DNA of 6,252 bases from DATMGU01 sp035555315 (GTDB lineage: Bacteria > Pseudomonadota > Alphaproteobacteria > ATCC43930 > CGMCC-115725). The stretch is taken from positions 1 to 6,252 of the forward strand of contig DATMGU010000109.1 of NCBI GenBank assembly GCA_035555315.1. The letters run 5' to 3'. Below are positions 1 to 5,521 of this stretch, piece after piece. Within the stretch, counting starts at the first letter, position 1. Each line of letters opens with the position of its first letter. A program made the translations under genes and the position numbers. The notes under the pieces are model-generated. The model was not told where the DNA came from, made no database searches, and saw only the letters and a program-made list of their open reading frames with translations.

Positions 1-45
1 GGCAGAACGGCGCCGAAGCGCATACCATCTAAAAAAATCATAAAC

Positions 46-54
46 GAGGGAGGG
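46..54 (+). promoter_or_regulatory. Strong ribosome binding site of the LysR gene
   Basis: A purine-rich GAGGGAGGG stretch ends 4 nt before the ATG at 59, which fixes the start of the regulator gene. The 30 bases before it contain an A-rich run (31-37) and an AT-rich stretch to 45, unusual in this GC-rich window. That may belong to the regulator's own promoter, but too little upstream sequence is present to assign -35/-10 boxes. Confidence 0.7.
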
Positions 55-58
55 AACG

Positions 59-955
59 ATGCGTCGTGATCTACCACCGCTCAATGCCTTGCGCGCCTTC
101 GAGATCGCCAGCCAGACCGCCAGTTTCACCGCGGCCGCCGATGAGCTTTGCGTCTCCCAGGGTGCGGTCAGCCGCCACATCGCCCGGCTCGAGCAACATC
201 TGGGCGTCATTCTGTTCGAGCGGGGGAGTCGCCAGGTCCGCCTGACGGAGAATGGGGCGCTGCTCGCCGGGCGATTGCACATCGCCTTCGATCAGATCGA
301 GGAAGCGACACGCGGCGTCGACCGTGCCCGCCAGCGCCAACGGGTCCGTCTCGGCCTGTTTCCCACCATCGCGACCAGCTGGCTGATGCGCCGTCTGCCG
401 GGCTTCCAGGCCAATTACCCGTCGATCGAATTGCAGGTGACCTGCAAGACCGATTTCGCCGAGGACGACCGGCGGCGGTTCGACGTGGTGAGCGGGCGCG
501 GCCCGGTTCCGACCTCCAGTTTCGAATACCAGCCGGTGCTCGACATCGTGCTTCGCCCGGTCTGCAACCCCATGCTGCTGGCCGGGCCGGAGGGATTGCG
601 CACGCCGGAGGATTTGCGCCGATGCACGACGCTGCATTCGATGAACCGCCGCGACGACTGGTCAGCCTGGCTCGATCATGCCGGGTTGGGTCCGCTTGAA
701 TCCGGCCGCACGTTGTACTTCGAGAATTCCGTACTGGCCCACGAAGCAGCGGCGGCGGGCGTCGGCGTCGCCATGGCCATCTGCGCGCCGGACCCGGCAA
801 CCACCGCGGGTCGGCTGGTGGAACCCTTCCCGCTCGGGCTGCGGACGGGCGAGAGCTATGGGCTGTCCTGGCCGAAGACCAGCAATCGCGTGCCGGCCGT
901 CCGGGCGTTCCGCGATTGGTTGACGTCCGAGCTGGTGGACCGCTGCGCCGCATGA
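59..955 (+). CDS. LysR-family transcriptional regulator (GcvA-like)
   Basis: A 298-residue DNA-binding regulator, the normal length for the LysR family. The N-terminus carries the winged helix-turn-helix: LPPLNALRAFE opens the domain at residues 5-15, the helix-turn-helix spans about 20-40 (SFTAAADEL, then SQGAVSRHIARLE), and LGVILFER at 48-55 closes it. Residues about 92-290 form the periplasmic-binding-protein-like effector domain that senses a small molecule. The LPPLNALRAFE opening is typical of the GcvA-like clade. The gene lies upstream of, and in the same direction as, the hydratase/lyase/transporter genes, with an 83-nt gap. Co-orientation is less common than the divergent LysR layout, but the gap still offers space for an operator. 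By context it most likely controls the downstream operon; the effector (substrate or intermediate) is inferred, not seen. The start is set by the good ribosome binding site 4 nt upstream. Confidence 0.95.
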   Translation: MRRDLPPLNALRAFEIASQTASFTAAADELCVSQGAVSRHIARLEQHLGVILFERGSRQVRLTENGALLAGRLHIAFDQIEEATRGVDRARQRQRVRLGLFPTIATSWLMRRLPGFQANYPSIELQVTCKTDFAEDDRRRFDVVSGRGPVPTSSFEYQPVLDIVLRPVCNPMLLAGPEGLRTPEDLRRCTTLHSMNRRDDWSAWLDHAGLGPLESGRTLYFENSVLAHEAAAAGVGVAMAICAPDPATTAGRLVEPFPLGLRTGESYGLSWPKTSNRVPAVRAFRDWLTSELVDRCAA

Positions 956-979
956 CCAATAGTCATCGATAGAGTGACT
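953..979 (+). promoter_or_regulatory. Candidate LysR operator: alternating TGAC/GTCA half-sites
   Basis: Just at and after the regulator's stop codon lie TGAC (953-956), GTCA (962-965) and TGAC (975-978). They form two overlapping inverted repeats: TGAC-N5-GTCA, and the longer AGTCA-N9-TGACT (961-965/975-979). The two TGAC copies are 22 nt apart, about two helical turns, so they would face the same side of the DNA. The local sequence is AT-richer than its surroundings. LysR proteins bind paired dyad sites near target promoters, so this is the best operator candidate in the window. It does not match the textbook T-N11-A centre cleanly, and chance cannot be excluded. Confidence 0.35.
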
Positions 980-1001
980 TAAACGGAGTTCAGACGCTGC
1001 G

Positions 1002-1030
1002 CCTTTGGTGGCTTACTTGCCGCCACAAGG
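1002..1030 (+). other. Hairpin in the leader of the hydratase gene
   Basis: CCTTTGGTGGC (1002-1012) can pair with GCCGCCACAAGG (1019-1030) around a TTACTT loop. This gives eleven base pairs with one G-U pair and one bulged C. The 3' arm ends in AAGG, the first part of the Shine-Dalgarno sequence of the gene starting at 1039. No U-tract follows, so it is not a classical intrinsic terminator. It could restrain translation initiation or stabilise the 5' end of a processed message; the role is inferred. Confidence 0.5.
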
Positions 1031-1035
1031 GAGAG
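1027..1035 (+). promoter_or_regulatory. Ribosome binding site of the large-subunit gene
   Basis: AAGGGAGAG lies 3 nt before the ATG at 1039; its AAGGG core sits 7 nt from the ATG. It supports that start. Its first four bases lie in the 3' arm of the hairpin at 1002-1030, so folding would partly hide it. Confidence 0.65.
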
Positions 1036-1038
1036 ACC

Positions 1039-2448
1039 ATGATCGCGCCAGCGACGTTGTTTGAAAAAATTTGGGCGAGTCACGTCGTCAGCGCGTTCGA
1101 GGACGGCCGCGCCATCGTGCATATCGATCGCCACCTGCTGCAGGAGACGACCTGCGAAAAGGCGTTCGACGGGTTGGGGAGGCGTGGATTATCCATCCGC
1201 GCGCCCGATCTGACCTTCGCTGTGATCGACCACAGCGTCGCGACCACCCCGGGGCGCACCGCCGCCAGCTTCCCGCCGACCCGCAACTCCATCGAGGCGA
1301 TGCAGCGAAACTGTGGCGTCTATGGCGTGGAGTTGTTCGACATCGACGATGAGCGGCAGGGCATCGTCCATGTGATATCCCCCGAGCTGGGCATCGCGCT
1401 ACCCGGCTGCACTCTGGTCTGCGCCGACAGCCATACGGCGACCTGCGGCGGCCTCGGCAGCTGGGCCTGGGGCATTGGTACCACGCAGGTGCTGCATGTG
1501 CTGGCAACCCAGACGCTGATCCAGCGACGCCCGAAGACCATGCGGGTAAGCTTCACCGGCCGGCTTCCCGCCGGGGTCTTCGCCAAGGATCTGGTGCTCT
1601 ATCTGATCGGCCGGCACGGTACCGCCGCCGGAACCGGCCATGTGGTGGAATATTCCGGCGAGGCGATCCGGTCCCTGCCGATCGAGGCGCGGCTGACGAT
1701 CTGCAACATGTCGATCGAGTTCGGCGCCCGCTCCGGCCTGATCGCCCCGGACGACAGCACGATCGAGTATCTGGCCGGACGGCCCTTCGCGCCGCGCGGC
1801 GCCGATTGGGACAGCGCCGTGCAAGCCTGGCGCGCGCTGCCCAGCGACGATGATGCGAGCTACGATACGGAGATCGCGATCGATTGCACCCGGATCCGGC
1901 CGCAGGTGTCCTGGGGCACCTCGCCGCAGGACATGATCGCCATCGACGAAACCATCCCCGCGCCGGACGCCGCCGCCGATCCCGAGCGGCGGCGCGTGAT
2001 CGAACGGGCGCTCGCCTATATGGCCTTGACGCCGGGCCAGCGGCTGGAAGGCCTCCCGATCGACTACGCCTTCATCGGCTCCTGCACCAATGCCCGCCTG
2101 TCCGACCTGCAGGAGGCTGCCGCCATCATCCGTGGCCGCCATGTTCCACAAGGCGTCACGGCGATCGTCGTGCCGGGCTCCACCCAGGTGAAGCGGCAGG
2201 CGGAAGCCATCGGCCTCGACCGGGTGTTCCGCGATGCGGGTTTCGAATGGCGCGAGTCCGGATGCTCCATGTGCGTGGCCGGCAATGGCGACATGGTGCC
2301 GCCGGGGCAGCGCAGCATATCGACCACCAACCGCAATTTCGAAAGCCGCCAGGGTCCGGGCAGCCGCACCCACCTCGCGAGCCCGGCGATGGTCGCGGCC
2401 GCCGCCGTTACGGGCCGCATCACCGATGTCCGACGGCTGATGGGATAG
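1039..2448 (+). CDS. leuC-like: LeuC-type aconitase-superfamily hydro-lyase, large subunit
   Basis: A 469-residue catalytic [4Fe-4S] subunit, the length of bacterial LeuC (about 466). It opens with TLFEKIWASHVV, as LeuC does. CADSHTATC lies at residues 128-136, followed by a GIGTTQVLHVLATQTL-type segment. The three cluster-ligand cysteines are visible as SCTN (C349) and CSMC (C409, C412), and NRNFESRQGPGSRTH near the C-terminus matches the family's substrate-phosphate/carboxylate region. The family dehydrates and rehydrates 2- or 3-hydroxy dicarboxylic acids (isopropylmalate, citraconate/methylmalate, maleate, dimethylmaleate). The small subunit follows after 4 nt, then a lyase-family gene and an ABC importer, with no leuA or leuB. 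This argues for a catabolic hydratase rather than leucine synthesis. One oddity is Cys136, where LeuC usually has His in DSHTxTHG. The enzyme class is secure; the substrate is unknown. Confidence 0.93.
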   Translation: MIAPATLFEKIWASHVVSAFEDGRAIVHIDRHLLQETTCEKAFDGLGRRGLSIRAPDLTFAVIDHSVATTPGRTAASFPPTRNSIEAMQRNCGVYGVELFDIDDERQGIVHVISPELGIALPGCTLVCADSHTATCGGLGSWAWGIGTTQVLHVLATQTLIQRRPKTMRVSFTGRLPAGVFAKDLVLYLIGRHGTAAGTGHVVEYSGEAIRSLPIEARLTICNMSIEFGARSGLIAPDDSTIEYLAGRPFAPRGADWDSAVQAWRALPSDDDASYDTEIAIDCTRIRPQVSWGTSPQDMIAIDETIPAPDAAADPERRRVIERALAYMALTPGQRLEGLPIDYAFIGSCTNARLSDLQEAAAIIRGRHVPQGVTAIVVPGSTQVKRQAEAIGLDRVFRDAGFEWRESGCSMCVAGNGDMVPPGQRSISTTNRNFESRQGPGSRTHLASPAMVAAAAVTGRITDVRRLMG

Positions 2449-2452
2449 CAAA

Positions 2453-3079
2453 ATGGAACCGTTTACGAAGCTGCATGGCCGCGCGGCCCCTCTGATGCGC
2501 GCGAACATCGACACGGACGCCATCATCTCCGCGCAGGCGATGGTCGGCGGTCAGGTCGCCGATCCCGGCAAGGTGCTGTTTACCCATTGGCGATATTTGC
2601 CGGATGGCGCGCCCAATCCGGACTTCGTCCTGAACCAGCCGCGATATGGCGGGACCAGCGTGCTGGTCGCGGCGCGCAATTTCGGCTGCGGCAGCTCGCG
2701 TGAGCACGCAGTCTGGGCGCTGACCGGTTACGGCATCCGCTGCGTCATCGCACCCAGTTTCGGCGAGATCTTCTACGACAACGCCTTCCAGAACGGCCTG
2801 CTGCTCGCCACCGTCACCGACGAGCAGGCGGAGCATGTGGCCGACACCCTTGCCCAGGCGACCGAGCCGGATGTCACGGTCGATCTGGAGACCCGGCTCA
2901 TCATCCTGCCCGATGGGCGGCCCTTGACCTTCGAGATTCCGGGGGAACGGCGCGAAGCCCTGCTGGGTGGGCTGGACGATTTGGACCTCCTGCGCGCCCG
3001 GACGGGGGAGACCGACCGATGGCTCGAAACCGATCGGGCGGCACGGCCCTGGGCCTATCCCCAACGGAAGGCGGCATGA
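2453..3079 (+). CDS. leuD-like: LeuD-type hydro-lyase, small (swivel-domain) subunit
   Basis: A 208-residue small subunit that partners the preceding large subunit to complete the active site, close to the usual length of bacterial LeuD (about 200). Family marks are NIDTDAII (18-25), NPDFVLNQPRY (55-65), the signature GCGSSREHA (78-86) and IAPSFGEIFYDN. The segment after NIDTDAII is diverged. Canonical LeuD has a PKQFL...RTGFG-like loop contacting the substrate side chain, whereas here it reads SAQAMVGGQVADPGK (26-40). That suggests a substrate other than isopropylmalate (inference from remembered family sequences). The start at 2453 lies 4 nt after the previous stop, with only a weak GGGA ribosome binding site at 2442-2445, so translational coupling is likely. 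Its stop overlaps the next gene's start in ATGA. Confidence 0.92.
   Translation: MEPFTKLHGRAAPLMRANIDTDAIISAQAMVGGQVADPGKVLFTHWRYLPDGAPNPDFVLNQPRYGGTSVLVAARNFGCGSSREHAVWALTGYGIRCVIAPSFGEIFYDNAFQNGLLLATVTDEQAEHVADTLAQATEPDVTVDLETRLIILPDGRPLTFEIPGERREALLGGLDDLDLLRARTGETDRWLETDRAARPWAYPQRKAA
3066..3071 (+). promoter_or_regulatory. Ribosome binding site that decides the lyase start
   Basis: GGAAGG lies 4 nt before the ATG at 3076 and 7 nt before a second ATG at 3079. The spacing favours the second slightly; the two starts differ by one methionine. Both make the possible upstream in-frame start at 3019, deep inside the small-subunit gene, unlikely. Confidence 0.6.
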
Positions 3080-3954
3080 TGCAACGCGTGTCTTTCCAGA
3101 GTTTGCTCGCCCAGCACAAACCGCTTATCTGCCCCTCCGCTCATGACGCGCTTTCGGCGCGGTTGATCGAGCTCGCCGGCTTCAAGGCGATCGCCGTCGG
3201 GGGCCTGTCCATGCTGGCGTCCCAGCAGGCTATTCCGGATATCGGCCTCGCCGCGCTGGCCGATATGGTGGCCGGCGCACGCTGCGTCATGCGGGGCACC
3301 GCGCTGCCCTTCGGCATGGATGCCGATGACGGCTTCGGCGACGTCAAGCACGTGATCCGCACGGTGCAGGCCTTCGCCGGGATCGGTGCCGGACAGCTGG
3401 TGCTCGAGGATCAGTTGCGTGCCGGCAAGAAGCCCGGCGACATGCAGGCGATCGGCGTCGCGTCCATCGCCGACATGCAGACCAAATTGCGGGCGGCGCT
3501 GCATGCCCGCGGTGCCGGCGACCTGCAGATCGTCGCGCGCACCGATGCCTTTCCGACGGAGGGGTTGGACGGCGCGCTGCGTCGCGCCGAGGCTTACCTC
3601 GCGGTCGGCGCCGATGCGATTTTCATCTCCGGCCTGCCGACCGTGGAAATGCTGGGTCGCGCCGGCGACGCGCTGCGCGGCAGCATCCAGGTGACCGTGG
3701 TGACCGAGCGCCTGATCAACCGATGGCCGACACCGGCCGAGCTCTACAGTATGGGCTTCGCCCAGGTGGCCTATCCCAACCTGCTCATATCCCGTGTCAC
3801 CGATGCGATGCAGAGCGGCTTGGCCGGCCTGACCGATCTCGCCGCCGGCCGGGTGAAGCCCCAGGACATGTCCACCTATGCCGAGATCGCGGCCGAGTTG
3901 CAGAACATGCTCGGTCTGCGGGATTGGCTGGCATTGGAGGACCGTTTCTCATGA
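3076..3954 (+). CDS. Isocitrate lyase/PEP mutase superfamily enzyme (2-hydroxy-dicarboxylate lyase or oxaloacetate decarboxylase-like)
   Basis: A 292-residue TIM-barrel enzyme of the family containing methylisocitrate lyase, 2,3-dimethylmalate lyase, oxaloacetate decarboxylase and PEP mutase. The order of marks is clear: HDALSARLIELAGF (23-36), GGLS (42-45), IPDIGLAAL (53-61), the metal-site motif DADDGFGD (82-89), the acidic LEDQ (110-113), and ARTDAFPTEGLDGALRRAEAY from R155 on. Family members bind Mg and act on 2-oxo or 2-hydroxy acids by C-C (or C-P) cleavage. The active-site loop that reads K(K/R)CGH in isocitrate, methylisocitrate and dimethylmalate lyases is KKPGD here (118-122), so the general-acid cysteine is absent. 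The next conserved loop is also unusual (VTERLINRW). The reaction may therefore be decarboxylation or a variant retro-aldol cleavage. Its position right after a LeuCD-type hydratase suggests it acts on that enzyme's product. It overlaps both neighbours by 4 nt. Confidence 0.9.
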   Translation: MMQRVSFQSLLAQHKPLICPSAHDALSARLIELAGFKAIAVGGLSMLASQQAIPDIGLAALADMVAGARCVMRGTALPFGMDADDGFGDVKHVIRTVQAFAGIGAGQLVLEDQLRAGKKPGDMQAIGVASIADMQTKLRAALHARGAGDLQIVARTDAFPTEGLDGALRRAEAYLAVGADAIFISGLPTVEMLGRAGDALRGSIQVTVVTERLINRWPTPAELYSMGFAQVAYPNLLISRVTDAMQSGLAGLTDLAAGRVKPQDMSTYAEIAAELQNMLGLRDWLALEDRFS

Positions 3955-4769
3955 CCCCTCCGGTGCATGTCGCCCTAAGCGGCGTGACCAAGAGTTTCGA
4001 TACGGTCGGCGGCGGCGCGCCCGTCCATGCCCTGGGGCCGATCGATCTCGATCTGCGGGCGGGTGAATTTTTCGCCGTGGTCGGGCCATCCGGCTGTGGC
4101 AAATCGACCTTGTTCGATCTGATCGCCGGCCTGTCGACGGCGACCACCGGCAGCGTGATGTTCGAAGGCAGGCCGATCGCCGGGCAGGTGCCCGAGGGTG
4201 TCGGCGTCGTCTTCCAGGAAGATAGCTGCCTCCCCTGGCGCACCGTGCGCAGCAACATCGAGCTGGGCTTGCGCCACGCGCGGATTTCCGCCGAAGAGCG
4301 CAAGGCGCGGGTCGACCGGGTGCTGGAACTGATGAAGCTGCGGGACTTCGCGACCAGCCATTATCCCGCCCAGCTGTCGGGCGGGATGCGCCAGCGCGTC
4401 TGCATCGCCCGCACGCTGGTGATGGAGCCCCGCCTGATCCTGCTGGACGAGCCCTTCGCGGCGCTCGATCAGCAGACGCGGCTGCTGATGGGTGAGGAGG
4501 TCCTGCGCCTCTGGCGGGTGACGGGGGCCACGGTCTTTCTGATCACCCATGCGCTGGATGAGGCCGCCATGCTGGCCGATCGGATCGGCGTCATGTCGGC
4601 GCGCCCCGGCCGCTTGCTCGATATCGTCGAGACCGGTTGGGATCGGGACCGCGACAGCAGCGTGATCGAGCATGAAGCCTTCGGCGCCATAACCGCGCGC
4701 CTGTGGAAGCTGTTGCGTCACGAGACAGGCAAGACGGCGGAGGTGGCGCGCGTGCTGTTGCCCGCATGA
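3951..4769 (+). CDS. ABC importer ATP-binding protein, NitT/TauT (SsuB/TauB) type
   Basis: A 272-residue cytoplasmic ATPase that powers an importer. All nucleotide-binding motifs are intact: Walker A GPSGCGKST (45-53), the Q-loop VFQEDSCLPWRTV (Q89), signature LSGGMRQR (142-149), Walker B LILLDEP (162-168, catalytic E167), the D-loop ALD (171-173) and the switch histidine H200 in LITHALDEA. The LPWRTV segment after the Q-loop is characteristic of the nitrate/sulfonate/taurine-type ATPases. The start at 3951 overlaps the lyase stop (ATGA) and has a GGAGGA site about 10 nt upstream. A longer in-frame reading from 3723 would run through the lyase gene in another frame and adds only low-complexity sequence. 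Two permease genes follow directly. Family assignment is strong; the transported compound cannot be read from an ATPase. Confidence 0.95.
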   Translation: MTPPVHVALSGVTKSFDTVGGGAPVHALGPIDLDLRAGEFFAVVGPSGCGKSTLFDLIAGLSTATTGSVMFEGRPIAGQVPEGVGVVFQEDSCLPWRTVRSNIELGLRHARISAEERKARVDRVLELMKLRDFATSHYPAQLSGGMRQRVCIARTLVMEPRLILLDEPFAALDQQTRLLMGEEVLRLWRVTGATVFLITHALDEAAMLADRIGVMSARPGRLLDIVETGWDRDRDSSVIEHEAFGAITARLWKLLRHETGKTAEVARVLLPA

Positions 4770-5521
4770 CCCGTTTGGCGCTCTACCGCGCCTTGCTCAT
4801 CCTCGCCGCGGTCGCTGTGCTGGAGATCCTGTGCCTCACCGGCGCGATCGACCCGCTGACCATGCAGCCGCCGCATCAGATGGCGATCGACCTCGTCCGT
4901 CTGCTGGCATCGGGCAAGATGAACCGGGCCATCCTCCAGACCGTCGGCAACGCGGCGATCGCCTGCGCTCTGGCGGTGGTGATCGGTATCGGCTTCGGGG
5001 TTGTGGTGCATCGGCTGTCGGCGGTGCGCGATACGCTGGATCTCGTCTTCTCGACCTACTACGCCCTGCCGACACTCGCCTTCTACCCGCTGTTCATCAT
5101 CCTGTTCGGCCTCGGGCCGGTCCCGCAGATCATCATGGGATTTCTGCAGGGGGTGGTCGCCGTGATCGTCAGCACGCTGGACGGCCTGGATCGCGTGCCC
5201 CGCGTGCTGAAGAAGCTGGCCGCGGCGCAGCGCATGTCGCCGCTTGAGACCGCGCTCAAGATCACGCTGCCGGCGGCGGCGCCTTACCTGCTGACCGGCG
5301 CCAAGCTCGCGGTCGCCTATTCCATCATCGGCGTCATCGCCGCCGAATTCCTGATGTCGCAGACCGGCATCGGCTATCAGATCAGCTTTGCCTACAACAA
5401 TTTCGACAATGCGACGATGTACCCCCTGATTCTTCTGCTGGTGGTGTTCTCGATCGCCGTGAACGGCACGCTGTTCCGTTGGGAACGGCGCATGCTGCGT
5501 CAACGGGGGCTGCGGGCGTGA
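4766..5521 (+). CDS. ABC importer permease, NitT/TauT (SsuC-like) type, first of two
   Basis: A 251-residue inner-membrane channel subunit of binding-protein-dependent importers. About six hydrophobic segments are visible: near residues 8-26, 60-81, 94-115, 119-138, 181-197 and 218-238. The cytoplasmic coupling loop (EAA loop) that docks onto the ATPase is at 151-169, LAAAQRMSPLETALKITLP, ending in the expected ITLP. AEFLMSQTGIGYQI follows and is typical of SsuC/TauC-like permeases. The start overlaps the ATPase stop by ATGA. A perfect GGAGGT lies 21 nt upstream (4739-4744), too far for normal use, so initiation probably depends on coupling to ATPase translation. A second, different permease follows with a GTGA overlap, which suggests a heterodimeric channel. 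Confidence 0.93.
   Translation: MTRLALYRALLILAAVAVLEILCLTGAIDPLTMQPPHQMAIDLVRLLASGKMNRAILQTVGNAAIACALAVVIGIGFGVVVHRLSAVRDTLDLVFSTYYALPTLAFYPLFIILFGLGPVPQIIMGFLQGVVAVIVSTLDGLDRVPRVLKKLAAAQRMSPLETALKITLPAAAPYLLTGAKLAVAYSIIGVIAAEFLMSQTGIGYQISFAYNNFDNATMYPLILLLVVFSIAVNGTLFRWERRMLRQRGLRA

Noticed and set aside
148..699. Alternative-frame open frame inside the LysR gene
   Set aside because: Pro/Arg/Ala-rich product with no domain; the LysR frame accounts for this region fully.
915..960. Inverted repeat ATTGGT (915-920) / ACCAAT (955-960)
   Set aside because: Only 6 bp with a 34-nt spacer, mostly inside coding sequence; likely chance.
1002..1030. Intrinsic terminator after the LysR gene
   Set aside because: The hairpin is followed by AAGGGAGAGACC ATG, not a T-run, and overlaps the next ribosome binding site.
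1399..2526. Long antisense open frame (375 codons) opposite the large-subunit gene
   Set aside because: It is a GC-rich shadow of a gene whose sense frame has clear LeuC motifs and cluster cysteines. The antisense product shows no recognisable domain and would span the large/small subunit junction.
3019..3075. 19-residue N-terminal extension of the lyase
   Set aside because: It lies inside the small-subunit gene and has no family similarity. GGAAGG plus ATGATG at 3076-3081 gives a better start.
1039..3079. Leucine-biosynthetic leuCD
   Set aside because: leuA and leuB are absent, the small-subunit substrate loop is diverged, and the genes are locked to a lyase and an importer. Not fully excluded, but the less likely reading.
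3723..3950. 76-residue N-terminal extension of the ABC ATPase
   Set aside because: It is the lyase gene read in another frame. The ATPase domain begins right after the ATG at 3951, which has a ribosome binding site.
1039..3954. Methylcitrate cycle (prp) locus
   Set aside because: No methylcitrate synthase; the hydratase is the two-subunit LeuCD type rather than AcnD/PrpD, and the lyase lacks the PrpB KRCGH motif.
4718..5503. Antisense open frame (261 codons) opposite the first permease
   Set aside because: The product is His/Asp/Gln/Arg-rich without a domain, the usual complement of hydrophobic codons. The sense frame is a convincing permease.
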